This document shows positions 12,890 to 20,186 of a DNA stretch of 43,814 nucleotides, piece by piece. Source of the stretch: a virus. A program made the translations under genes and the position numbers. The notes beneath the pieces are model-generated. The model searched no databases. It was not told the DNA's origin and saw only the letters and a program-made list of their open reading frames with translations. Position 1 is the first letter of the stretch. Each line of letters begins with the position of its first letter. The stretch lies in IMG/VR virus record IMGVR_UViG_3300020176_000028, positions 1-43,814 of that record; one strand, given 5' to 3'.

Positions 12890-13744
12890 TTATTTTGCGG
12901 CTTGGTTGAAAAACGGGATGTACTGAATCAGCGGGTTTTCGCCTTGCGGCAGTGGCAGCTCGACCGGCATTGGGTAGCGGGACTTGGCCGCAACATAGCC
13001 GACCATGCCATCTCCGCTGGTGATTAGGATGCGGTCGCCAGTTTGCATGGCGCGTCCGAACTTCGTGGTTTGGCCCTTGCGGTTGCTCTCAGCGCCTTGG
13101 ATGAACTCTTCCTTGCGGATGTAGACCACGGCGTCACTGTTGCTGATATAGGCGCTGGCGCTGTCACGGTGCATGTCAATGCCGTAGACCGTGTACTCGC
13201 TGCCCTCGTCTGGACGGTTTTTCACCTTGACGATACCGGCATGAGCCAGGAACACAACGGCCATGTTGCGGCGCTTGCGAATCATCTCGCAGGCGTAGAT
13301 GATTTCGCTGTGCCAACTGGCGAGCTGGACGTATCCCTTGTGAAAGCCGCCCGCTGCATCTGCCACGGTGGCCACGTTGTCGGCCAGGGCGATCTCGTGC
13401 TCCAGCTTGCGTGACAGTGCCGTCACGGTGTCGATCACCAGCGTTTTGAAATCGTGCTCGGCGGTTGCGATCTCGCGCAGTTGCTCCATGAGTGTGGTGT
13501 AGGGGCTTGCCCTGAGGTTGCCAGCGTCATCCTTGCTGGCTTTGGGAAGCTCGGGCAGCATGGTCGGCTGCACATCATCGGCCCAGGTCTCAAAGACCGT
13601 GCCGGCGCTCTCGGCTTGGACGAACAGCGCTTGCGGGAACATGCCGGCAAACGAGGTCTTGCCAGCGCCTGGGCTGGAAACGACGGTGATCATGGGCGGC
13701 GCTGGGTTCGCGCCGGGCTTTTTTGCTTTTGCTAGGAAGCTCAT
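12890..13744 (-). CDS. RecA-like AAA ATPase, Sak4-type recombinase
   Basis: A 284-residue P-loop ATPase. Walker A is Ser-Ser-Pro-Gly-Ala-Gly-Lys-Thr-Ser (about 23-31) and Walker B is Leu-Val-Ile-Asp-Thr. It lacks the domains of full RecA and fits the phage AAA family that includes Sak4 recombinases, which anneal or exchange strands with help from an SSB. The next gene is exactly such an SSB-like protein. CAACACAGCAGGAG precedes the ATG. It is the first gene of the leftward replication operon, driven from near 13790-13818. Confidence 0.8.
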   Translation of the reverse strand: MSFLAKAKKPGANPAPPMITVVSSPGAGKTSFAGMFPQALFVQAESAGTVFETWADDVQPTMLPELPKASKDDAGNLRASPYTTLMEQLREIATAEHDFKTLVIDTVTALSRKLEHEIALADNVATVADAAGGFHKGYVQLASWHSEIIYACEMIRKRRNMAVVFLAHAGIVKVKNRPDEGSEYTVYGIDMHRDSASAYISNSDAVVYIRKEEFIQGAESNRKGQTTKFGRAMQTGDRILITSGDGMVGYVAAKSRYPMPVELPLPQGENPLIQYIPFFNQAAK

Positions 13745-13789
13745 TTTTTACTCCTGCTGTGTTGCCGCGCTTCGTGCTGCGGTGCCTCA

Positions 13790-13818
13790 ACTATAGCGCG
13801 AAAAACAAGCCGCAACAA
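13790..13818 (-). promoter_or_regulatory. Leftward promoter of the recombination operon
   Basis: On the minus strand, TTGTTG (13813-13818) and TATAGT (13790-13795) are 17 bp apart, a good sigma70 arrangement. The start would lie near 13783, leading to the ATPase gene at 13744. It is back to back with the rightward box at 13842, so the HTH protein at 13879 may control both. Confidence 0.6.
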
Positions 13819-13841
13819 CAGAAACATGACAATTTTTCTTT

Positions 13842-13850
13842 TGCTACAAT
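13842..13850 (+). promoter_or_regulatory. Extended -10 box before the second HTH gene
   Basis: TGcTACAAT has an extended -10 form (TGn before the hexamer) and no clear -35 box. The start would be near 13857, leaving a leader of about 22 nt with an AAGGAG site before ATG 13879. Confidence 0.45.
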
Positions 13851-13878
13851 GCGGGCAACCAACACAAGGAGCTGAACC

Positions 13879-14094
13879 ATGAAGACAAAGCAAGCCGTCG
13901 AATACTTCGGTGGGGTCGCGCGACTGGCGCACGCACTACGCGTCTGGCCACAGAGCATCTACACCTGGGGCGAGTACCCGCCTATCTCCAAGCAGTACGA
14001 GATCCACGTCAAGTCGGGCGGGCGCTTGCCGGTTGACGACAACCGGGAGCAGGATAGCCATGATAGCGAGGGGGCGGCGCATGTGGAGCAATGA
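13879..14094 (+). CDS. Cro-like helix-turn-helix regulator
   Basis: A 71-residue protein of the P22-Cro type: Ala-Val-Glu-Tyr-Phe-Gly-Gly-Val-Ala-Arg-Leu-Ala (first helix), Val-Trp-Pro-Gln-Ser-Ile-Tyr-Thr-Trp-Gly (recognition helix), then Pro-Pro-Ile-Ser-Lys-Gln-Tyr-Glu-Ile and Ser-Gly-Gly-Arg-Leu-Pro. AAGGAG precedes the ATG. It lies at a divergent promoter pair, so it probably represses the leftward recombination operon, the rightward replication operon, or both. Its 3' end overlaps the start of the primase gene. Confidence 0.8.
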   Translation: MKTKQAVEYFGGVARLAHALRVWPQSIYTWGEYPPISKQYEIHVKSGGRLPVDDNREQDSHDSEGAAHVEQ

Positions 14095-16432
14095 CGACGA
14101 CTTCGAGGACGAGGCGCTAACCCCCGAGCAGGAAGCCGCGCTACCCTATGCGCGGTACATGGCAGCAGGGTTTCGCGTCATGCCGCTGCACCGCATCCTT
14201 GAGCTGCCTGGGCACGCGCTTGGGTGTGGGTGCGGGCATGTTGAGTGCAAGGCCGTCGGCAAACACCCTGTAGCCAGCGCGTGGCAACATACCCCAGCTT
14301 GGGACGCCGAGCAGCTGGAAGCCATGCGGATGATGGGCCAGTTACACCCGGCAGTCGGTGTGCTGGTGACGGGCTGGCTTGTTGTAGACGTGGATGAGCG
14401 CAACGGCGGGCATGAGTCCATTGAGCGGCTGGAGCGCGTGCTGGGCGTCGCCATCCGGGACGCTGCGCGTTTTGTCGTCCGCACCGGATCAGGAGGCCAG
14501 TCAGCGCACTACTATTTCAGGCTCCCACGGGACGGCGCCAGCTACCGGCAGAACTTGCAGGAGTACCCAGGGCTGGATTTCAAAACCAGTGGCTTTGTGG
14601 TCGGCTACGGCTCGCCGCACGCGAGCGGCAGGGATTACGCGCTGTTGCGCGGCGACCCAGCCGACACAGCAGAAGCCCCGCAGGCGCTGCTACAAAAGCT
14701 GGCGCAGGCCAACACCTACGCAGGCGTGGTCAATGGCGTGGTGCGCGAGGTCAAGGCGAGCGAGCTATCGGCCATTGCGGACGCCGTGCAGGTCGAGAAG
14801 CTGACCTATGAGCAGTGGATCGAGTGTGGAATGGCGCTGCACCACACCACGGGCGGCAGTGATGACGGGTTGCGGCTCTGGGACGCCATGAGCGCCAGGG
14901 ACGCGGCGAGGTACGACGCCGGGGCGCTTGACCATCGGTGGCATGGATTCGGAAAATCCAAGACCGTGGTTACGGTCGGCACACTGCTGATGCATGCCAA
15001 GGCGGGCGGGTACGTCGAAGCGGTGACGTTCGAGCCCGACCCGGCGTTTGCCGATGATGAGCCAGCGACACCGGCCAGAATATTGGAACGCTCCAAGGGG
15101 ATCAAGCCCTGGCACCTCCCAGGTTTCGCGGGCCGGCTGTACCACTGGATCGAGGGCCAGTGCCTCTATCCCAAGCCGACCATATCCGCGGGCGCTGCGC
15201 TCTATGTGCTGTCGTGCCTGGGTGGAATGCGACACAGGGATGCCAGAGATGGCATGGGACTAAACCTCATGATTTTCTCGGTGGCGGGGTCTGGCACCGG
15301 CAAGGAAAGCGTTTTTCAAGCCGTCACCAAGCTGTTTAGCCGGGTCAAGGTCTCGCAGGCCATGCACGGCAAGATCAAGTCCGAGCAGGAAATCTACCGC
15401 AACCTTCTGAGGCACCAGGCGGCCTACTACCTGATCGACGAAATAGGCATCATGCTGCAAAAGATCGCGCAGGCCAGCAAGTCGGGCGGCGCCATTTACT
15501 TGACGGGTGTGATCGGTGCGCTCATGGAAATCTACTCCAAGTCCACGGGTATCCTGACCATCACGGGCGACTTGAAAGAGGAGATCAAGACGAAGCTCAA
15601 AGATGAAGTCGCCAAGCTCTACAAGCGCCTAGACTCAGGGGACGGCAAAGCAGCCGAGATCGAAGCCGAGATAGAGCGAACGCTGAAATCCATCCAAGAC
15701 GCCGACCAAGGCATCCTAGAGCCATTCCTGTCGCTCATGGGCACCACGACGCCCGACACGTTCGACGCCACGATCACGCCGGACAACGTGAAGAACGGCT
15801 TCGTTGCGCGCGCCCTGGTGTTGCGCGAGGACAACACAAACCCACGCAAGAAAGAAGGGTTCAGCAAGCCAGAGCTAGACGACTCCATTGTGATGCGCCT
15901 GCAGTCCCTGCACTACGGGGGCCACAGCGAGCCGCTTGGAGGGCGCGTAGAGCGTTGCGGCGACTTCGTTGATGTCACCACGGCGGCGGACGCTTCGGAG
16001 TTGCTGGAGGCCGCTTACGAGCATTTTTGGAAGCTGGGCGAGCTGCACCGCAACCACACAGGCATGGAGGCCATCACGCGCCGCTCATGGGAGATGTGCA
16101 GCAAGATCAGCTTGATCCTCGCCATGGCGGACGGGGGCCACCGGACCGCCGATCACGTGCTGTACGGTTTCGCACTGGCTGCTGACGATACGGCGCTGAA
16201 GATCCGCTATGCGCGCGCCAACGATGACGCGGACACGGGCAAGGACACCCAGCGGGTACTGGCTATGCTTTCTGAGACCGAGTGGTTGGCACGGTTCAAG
16301 GTCAACCGGGCGCTTCGTACCACCAGTGAAGGTTGTCAGGACTTGATTGACCATCTGGTCATGGCTGGCCGGATCGTGGTCGAGCAGCGCAAGTCCGGCA
16401 AGGCCAACGCCGAGTTTCTTAAGCTGGCGTAA
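14060..16432 (+). CDS. Primase-polymerase/helicase fusion, replication protein
   Basis: A 790-residue protein. The N-terminal part (about 20-220) resembles the bifunctional primase/polymerase domain: Cys-Gly-Cys-Gly-His-Val-Glu-Cys, Gly-Lys-His-Pro, and Val-Val-Asp-Val-Asp for metal binding. A PriCT-like segment follows (Thr-Tyr-Glu-Gln-Trp-Ile-Glu-Cys-Gly-Met-Ala-Leu-His). The C-terminal part holds an ATPase with Ala-Gly-Ser-Gly-Thr-Gly-Lys-Glu-Ser and Leu-Ile-Asp-Glu-Ile-Gly. The start is 14060 (AGGA 6 nt before) or 14081 (GAGGGGG before). The likely origin lies directly downstream, so this is the probable initiator. Confidence 0.85.
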   Translation: MIARGRRMWSNDDDFEDEALTPEQEAALPYARYMAAGFRVMPLHRILELPGHALGCGCGHVECKAVGKHPVASAWQHTPAWDAEQLEAMRMMGQLHPAVGVLVTGWLVVDVDERNGGHESIERLERVLGVAIRDAARFVVRTGSGGQSAHYYFRLPRDGASYRQNLQEYPGLDFKTSGFVVGYGSPHASGRDYALLRGDPADTAEAPQALLQKLAQANTYAGVVNGVVREVKASELSAIADAVQVEKLTYEQWIECGMALHHTTGGSDDGLRLWDAMSARDAARYDAGALDHRWHGFGKSKTVVTVGTLLMHAKAGGYVEAVTFEPDPAFADDEPATPARILERSKGIKPWHLPGFAGRLYHWIEGQCLYPKPTISAGAALYVLSCLGGMRHRDARDGMGLNLMIFSVAGSGTGKESVFQAVTKLFSRVKVSQAMHGKIKSEQEIYRNLLRHQAAYYLIDEIGIMLQKIAQASKSGGAIYLTGVIGALMEIYSKSTGILTITGDLKEEIKTKLKDEVAKLYKRLDSGDGKAAEIEAEIERTLKSIQDADQGILEPFLSLMGTTTPDTFDATITPDNVKNGFVARALVLREDNTNPRKKEGFSKPELDDSIVMRLQSLHYGGHSEPLGGRVERCGDFVDVTTAADASELLEAAYEHFWKLGELHRNHTGMEAITRRSWEMCSKISLILAMADGGHRTADHVLYGFALAADDTALKIRYARANDDADTGKDTQRVLAMLSETEWLARFKVNRALRTTSEGCQDLIDHLVMAGRIVVEQRKSGKANAEFLKLA

Positions 16433-16453
16433 CTTTCCACAATGCCAACAAAA

Positions 16454-16475
16454 GCCGCCTGAGGGCGGTTTTTTT
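16454..16475 (+). terminator. Terminator after the replication gene
   Basis: The stem CCGCC/GGCGG with a TGAG loop, followed by seven Ts. It ends the rightward replication transcript just after the primase-helicase stop. A run of As before the stem makes it weakly bidirectional. Confidence 0.8.
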
Positions 16476-16488
16476 GCGCGCGGACGAG

Positions 16489-16832
16489 CCAAGCATTGCA
16501 CGACTGCGCAAGCATTGCGCACTGTTCTGTGTAATGCTTAGGGCTGTTTGTAACAAAATGTAACCCTGAGAGAGACAACGTAAGTTGTTGATATATAAGT
16601 ATTTATTAGTAGTATTACTACTACCTCTACCCCTCTCTGGGCCTGATTTTCCAAGCATTGCAACGATTACACAGGGTTTTGAGCCGTCTTTGAAAATATC
16701 TACCTGTCTGAATATGTATGACACCCCCTGTGTAATCGTGCGATGCTTGGCAATGCTTGCTAAGTGTTTGATCTGTAAGGATTTTTTAGATTTAACGACT
16801 GCGCAAGTTGTCGAAATGGTGAGCAATGCTTA
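16489..16832. other. Likely replication origin with AAGCATTGC iterons
   Basis: A gene-free, AT-rich stretch. AAGCATTGC or close variants occur at 16491, 16510 and 16653 on the plus strand and at about 16532, 16743, 16751 and 16823 on the minus strand. An inverted repeat of about 25 bp (16651-16676 against 16725-16750) joins an iteron to ATTACACAGGG, with one mismatch and one indel between arms. Between the iteron groups are TGATATATAAG and a short palindrome, AGTAGTATTACTACT (16608-16622). Position next to the replication protein, iterons and AT richness fit an origin. The minus-strand open frame here is not believable. Confidence 0.65.
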
Positions 16833-16868
16833 ATTTTCTGCCAAGAGCAGCCCAGCAGGCCATGGCGG

Positions 16869-16932
16869 TGGTAAAATCACCCCACCAGGCTAGAGTCGCC
16901 CTCGAAGACGGGAGTAGTGCCCCGCTGCCTGG
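16869..16932 (+). promoter_or_regulatory. Extended -10 promoter and 5' RNA element, copy 1
   Basis: TGgTAAAAT at 16869-16877 should start an RNA near 16884. The RNA would begin with a closing stem CCAGGC/GCCTGG (16885-16890 and 16927-16932), containing GGCTAG, CTCGAA and a CGGG/CCCG hairpin with loop AGTAGTGC. The same plan occurs at 32999 and 34250. The element ends 41 nt before the ATG of the next gene. Confidence 0.5.
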
Positions 16933-16973
16933 CACCCCTAACGCACTGGATCAACAGCACAAAGGATCAAGAC

Positions 16974-17300
16974 ATGAGCAAGATTGATAACGGCGGGCCG
17001 GCGTTTCCGGTCCCACTGAATCAAGGCCAAATATGGAACGAAGTAGGGCCGTGTGATGGCATGACCCTGCGCCAGTACGCCGCCATCAAGCTGCGCGTAC
17101 CAGACAGCGGAACCGACTGGCTTGACGAGATGATCCGCAAGTCGGCGCGTGACGAATTTGCAGCCAAGGCCCTGGCTGCCGTCATCACTGGGGCAATGGC
17201 AGATGGATCGCAACTAAGCGAAGGTGTCGATGTGATTTTTTCCCGCGTTGCATACATGATGGCCGACGCCATGCTGCACGCACGGGAGGCCAACCAATGA
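16974..17300 (+). CDS. Phage protein of the DNGGPAFP type
   Basis: A 108-residue protein with the frequent phage pattern Gly-Gly-Pro-Ala-Phe-Pro near the start, Gly-Met-Thr-Leu-Arg-Gln-Tyr-Ala-Ala in the middle, and Met-Met-Ala-Asp-Ala-Met-Leu near the end. AAAGGA lies 7 nt before the ATG, which was preferred over an upstream ATG at 16917 inside the RNA element. It is the first gene of the terminase transcript. Function unknown. Confidence 0.8.
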   Translation: MSKIDNGGPAFPVPLNQGQIWNEVGPCDGMTLRQYAAIKLRVPDSGTDWLDEMIRKSARDEFAAKALAAVITGAMADGSQLSEGVDVIFSRVAYMMADAMLHAREANQ

Positions 17301-17518
17301 GCGCCCTTGACACCCAAGTGGCAGGCACCCACTACAAGAACCGCGCCATCCAGCCGGTCGAGTACATCCACGCCAACGGCCTTGGCTTCTTGGAAGGCTG
17401 CATCATCAAACGCATCACCCGCTGGCGCGACAAGGACGGCTTTGCCGACCTGCAAAAGATCAAGCACGAGGTGGATCTGCTGATCGAGCTGGAATCCCGC
17501 AAAGCGGCCCAAGCGTGA
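17297..17518 (+). CDS. DUF3310 family protein
   Basis: A 73-residue protein with the DUF3310 pattern: His-Tyr-Lys, Gln-Pro-Val-Glu-Tyr-Ile, Gly-Phe-Leu-Glu-Gly-Cys-Ile-Ile-Lys-Arg-Ile-Thr-Arg-Trp-Arg-Asp-Lys, then Asp-Leu-Gln-Lys-Ile-Lys-His. The family is widespread in phages and may bind nucleotides, but its role is not known to me. It overlaps the previous gene by ATGA. Confidence 0.85.
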   Translation: MSALDTQVAGTHYKNRAIQPVEYIHANGLGFLEGCIIKRITRWRDKDGFADLQKIKHEVDLLIELESRKAAQA

Positions 17519-17522
17519 TGGG

Positions 17523-17903
17523 ATGCACCAGCTCTGCCTCGACCTACCCCACCACGGCCTACGGGCCGTCAGGCGGTCTACCGATGACGAAGATCGCCTG
17601 GTGGTGGTCGAGTCTGTGGCGCCGCCTGCGCTTGCCAAGCCTGGGCCTTCGTCAGTGTTTGACCTTGCTGCTATGAGCATCAAGCGCGTCAAGCTGTCCA
17701 GCGAGTCCAAGAGGCCGCACAGCCGGGTGGTCGAGCTGCCGGGCGGTCGCCGGGTGCGCACCGTGATCCATGAGAGTGATACCGAGGAGTGGCAGGAGCG
17801 GGAGTTCCAGCGACGGGCGCGGCAGGTGGTGCCTAGGCCTGGGGCGCATATGGTGACTTTGAGTGAGAAGCAGCGCAAGTTGACGGGAGGCAAAAATGGC
17901 TAG
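17523..17903 (+). CDS. Protein of unknown function before the terminase
   Basis: A 126-residue basic protein whose C-terminal half (Ser-Ile-Lys-Arg-Val-Lys-Leu onward) is rich in Arg and Glu and probably helical. There is no clear ribosome-binding site at 17523, and an internal ATG at 17673 is a possible start giving 76 residues. It overlaps the small terminase gene by 8 bp. Its place suggests a packaging accessory, without sequence proof. Confidence 0.55.
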   Translation: MHQLCLDLPHHGLRAVRRSTDDEDRLVVVESVAPPALAKPGPSSVFDLAAMSIKRVKLSSESKRPHSRVVELPGGRRVRTVIHESDTEEWQEREFQRRARQVVPRPGAHMVTLSEKQRKLTGGKNG

Positions 17904-18447
17904 GCCATCGAAGTTGACGCCGGAGCAGTGGGTAGAGGTTGAGCGCCGCCTGCCAACAGAGGGGGCCAGCGCCCTAGCCCGCGAGTTCGGCATCAGTGAA
18001 GCTGGAATACGCAAAAAGTTCGGATCGAACCAAACAATAGGTTCGAAAAGTTCGAAGGTTCGAGAAGTTGCCCACAAGCTGGCAGAAGCTCAGACCGCCC
18101 TTGCAGAATTGCCTGTCCGTCAGCAGTACATAGCCGTCAGCCTAGCCGAGAAGCTGCGCAACATCAGCGACAACCTTGCCAGCGCCGCACAGTACGGCGC
18201 ACAGACCGCGCACCGCCTGAGCGCCCTGGCGAACAGCGAGGTCGCCAGGGTCGATGACGCCGAGCCCCTGGCGTCTGTCGAAAACCTGAAAGGCGTGGCG
18301 GCTCTCACCAAGTTGGCAAACGAGTCAGCGACGATTGCGCTCAATCTGTTGTCGGCCAACAAGGACCGCATAAAGGAGATCGAGGACACCGAGCGCACCA
18401 AGGCTATTCCTTCAGGCTTGGATCACTTCTATGGCCAGCAAGGGTAA
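17896..18447 (+). CDS. terS: Terminase small subunit
   Basis: A 183-residue protein. The N-terminus (Ser-Lys-Leu-Thr-Pro-Glu-Gln-Trp, then Ala-Leu-Ala-Arg-Glu-Phe-Gly-Ile-Ser-Glu-Ala-Gly-Ile-Arg-Lys) is a helix-turn-helix for DNA. The rest is helical and ends in Ile-Pro-Ser-Gly-Leu-Asp. GGGAGG precedes the ATG. Its 3' end overlaps the large subunit gene by 17 bp, the normal order. It should recognise the packaging site and load the large subunit. Confidence 0.85.
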   Translation: MARPSKLTPEQWVEVERRLPTEGASALAREFGISEAGIRKKFGSNQTIGSKSSKVREVAHKLAEAQTALAELPVRQQYIAVSLAEKLRNISDNLASAAQYGAQTAHRLSALANSEVARVDDAEPLASVENLKGVAALTKLANESATIALNLLSANKDRIKEIEDTERTKAIPSGLDHFYGQQG

Positions 18448-19804
18448 GCCAACACTGAACCCGGTGCTGCGCCCGTTCTGGACCGCGCCTGCTCGCAACC
18501 GGGTGCTGTACGGAGGTCGAGCATCAAGCAAGAGCTGGGACGCCGCAGGCTTCGCAACCTACCTAGCTGACAACGCCAGGCTGCGCGTTCTGTGCGTGCG
18601 TCAGTTCCAAAACCGCATCAGCGAGTCGGTCTATGCCCTGCTGAAGATCCAGATTGAGCGCTTCGGCTTGATGAGCCGCTTCGACATCCAGCGCGACAAG
18701 ATTTACAGCCGTGTGACGGGATCTGAGTTCATGTTCTACGGCCTGTGGCGGTCGATTGATGAAATCAAATCGCTGGAGTCCATCGACATCCTGTGGATTG
18801 AGGAAGCGCACAGCCTGACAGAGGAGCAGTGGAAGGTTTTAGAGCCGACGATCCGAAAGGCTGGCTCCCAGGTTTGGGTGATATTCAACCCGAAGCTGGC
18901 GACCGACTTCGCCTACAAGCGCTTCGTCGTCAGCCCACCGCCAAACACCATCGTCAGAAAGATCAACTACGACGAAAACCCGTTTCTGTCCGAGACGATG
19001 CTGGGCATCATCGAGGCGGCCCGCAAGGAAGACCCTGACGAGTTCGCGCACATCTACGGCGGAGAGCCGATGCAGGATGACGACAGCGTGATCATCAAGC
19101 GGTCGTGGATCATGGCGGCAGTTGACGCCCATAAAGCGCTGGGCCTGAGTGCAGTCGGCAAGAAGCGCATGGGCTTCGACATTGCCGACAGCGGGGCCGA
19201 CAAGTGCGCGACCGTTTACGCCCATGGCTCCATCGTGATGGATGCCGACATGTGGAAGGCGGGAGAGGATGAGCTGCTGCAGAGCTGCACTAGGGTCTAT
19301 CACGCGGCGCGCACAGTGGATGCTGCTATCACCTACGATTCTATCGGAGTCGGGGCCAGCGCCGGCGCGAAGTTCGGCGAAATCAACGAGGCCCAGGCGG
19401 TCGGCAGGCCGGTGCAGTACGCGAAATTCAACGCTGGCGGGGCTGTGTGCCGACCAGAGGCCATCTATGCCCACAGCACGAAGAACAAGGACATGTTCAG
19501 CGGCGTCAAGGCCCAGGCCTGGTGGATGCTGGCCGACCGATTCCGCAACACATTCAGTGCTGTGACCAAGGGCGAGAAGTACGCCGAAGACCAACTGATT
19601 AGCCTATCTAGCGACCTGCCGCACCTTGAGATGCTGATTGATGAGCTATCGACGCCGCGCAAGCGCTTCGATGCCAATGGGCGCGTAAAAGTGGAAAGCA
19701 AGGAAGAACTTGCCAAGCGCGGAGTTGCTTCGCCGAACCTAGCCGATGCCATCGTCATGGCTTTTGCACCAGAAGGCGGGCAGCAGACGGGGATATTTAC
19801 ATGA
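18431..19804 (+). CDS. terL: Terminase large subunit (PBSX type)
   Basis: A 457-residue packaging motor. The ATPase domain has Gly-Gly-Arg-Ala-Ser-Ser-Lys-Ser (Walker A-like, about 29-36) and Ile-Leu-Trp-Ile-Glu-Glu-Ala-His (Walker B and catalytic Glu). The nuclease domain has Gly-Phe-Asp-Ile-Ala-Asp, Ile-Thr-Tyr-Asp-Ser-Ile-Gly-Val-Gly-Ala, and a late Asn-Leu-Ala-Asp-Ala. The sequence fits the PBSX-family large terminase. It pumps DNA into the prohead and cuts it. No cohesive-end site was seen, which suits headful packaging. Confidence 0.92.
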   Translation: MASKGKPTLNPVLRPFWTAPARNRVLYGGRASSKSWDAAGFATYLADNARLRVLCVRQFQNRISESVYALLKIQIERFGLMSRFDIQRDKIYSRVTGSEFMFYGLWRSIDEIKSLESIDILWIEEAHSLTEEQWKVLEPTIRKAGSQVWVIFNPKLATDFAYKRFVVSPPPNTIVRKINYDENPFLSETMLGIIEAARKEDPDEFAHIYGGEPMQDDDSVIIKRSWIMAAVDAHKALGLSAVGKKRMGFDIADSGADKCATVYAHGSIVMDADMWKAGEDELLQSCTRVYHAARTVDAAITYDSIGVGASAGAKFGEINEAQAVGRPVQYAKFNAGGAVCRPEAIYAHSTKNKDMFSGVKAQAWWMLADRFRNTFSAVTKGEKYAEDQLISLSSDLPHLEMLIDELSTPRKRFDANGRVKVESKEELAKRGVASPNLADAIVMAFAPEGGQQTGIFT

Positions 19805-19816
19805 TGTGCGGTCTCC

Positions 19817-19824
19817 TGTAGAAT
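19817..19824 (+). promoter_or_regulatory. Promoter-like TG-TAGAAT before the terL-portal RNA
   Basis: TGTAGAAT lies 9 bp before the first stem of the structured stretch. The same hexamer recurs as TGgTAGAAT at its far end (20108). A start near 19831 would put the RNA 5' end at its first helix. Confidence 0.4.
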
Positions 19825-20108
19825 CCACAACGATGGTGGCGCTCAGTGCTGACGCACAATAGATGAGGCCACCATTATCAGCGCTTCATCCGACGCGGAC
19901 GGCGAAAGCCAGAATATCGGATGACCATCACGCATGCGGATTGCAGCGCCGGGTCGAATCCTGAGACACCGAGACCGCTGAAGGTCAGTCCGCAGCCGTG
20001 ATGGTGAGGGCAATGCTGGGGGTTACCGGCACCCAATGAGTGAAGCGCAGTACCAGAGACGGGTGGAGCGGCCGCGAAGCCCCGAAGGTCTGAATCTGCG
20101 TGCGCCCT
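19825..20108 (+). ncRNA. Structured noncoding RNA between terL and portal
   Basis: About 285 nt without a credible gene but with several perfect helices: 19833-19840 with 19868-19875 (8 bp, ATGGTGGC/GCCACCAT); 19887-19893 with 19917-19923 (7 bp, holding a GGC-GAAA-GCC hairpin); 19924-19932 with 19997-20005 (9 bp); 19936-19942 with 19987-19993 (7 bp, one GU), enclosing GACC/GGTC at 19973-19986; and 20007-20011 with 20104-20108. The second and third helices abut and could stack. Such nested long-range pairing points to a folded RNA. I do not recognise a known class. Confidence 0.65.
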
Positions 20109-20116
20109 GGTAGAAT
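20108..20116 (+). promoter_or_regulatory. Extended -10 box before a terminator
   Basis: TGgTAGAAT lies 21 bp before a strong terminator. If used, it makes an RNA of only about 40 nt that carries GCCACCAT, the same 8-mer as the 3' arm of the first helix of the upstream RNA. Confidence 0.4.
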
Positions 20117-20137
20117 ATGGGCCACCATCAACACACA

Positions 20138-20165
20138 AGCCCTGACCTCAACTCAGGGCTTTTTT
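20138..20165 (+). terminator. Terminator before the portal gene
   Basis: The stem AGCCCTGA/TCAGGGCT (8 bp) with a 7-nt loop and a T run. It is preceded by CACACA like the terminators at 24039 and 35619. It separates the upstream transcripts from the head genes. Confidence 0.85.
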
Positions 20166-20170
20166 GCGCC

Positions 20171-20181
20171 TACCTATCATC
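20171..20181 (+). promoter_or_regulatory. Late restart motif, copy 1
   Basis: TACCTATCATC lies 5 nt before the portal ATG and directly after a terminator. TATCAT matches five of six -10 positions. There is no Shine-Dalgarno sequence before the ATG, so transcription may begin at the start codon. Confidence 0.5.
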
Positions 20182-20186
20182 GCACC

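Noticed and set aside
16419-16826. Minus-strand frame across the origin-like region
   Set aside because: The stretch is AT-rich with repeats in both orientations, and the frame has atypical composition and no ribosome-binding site.
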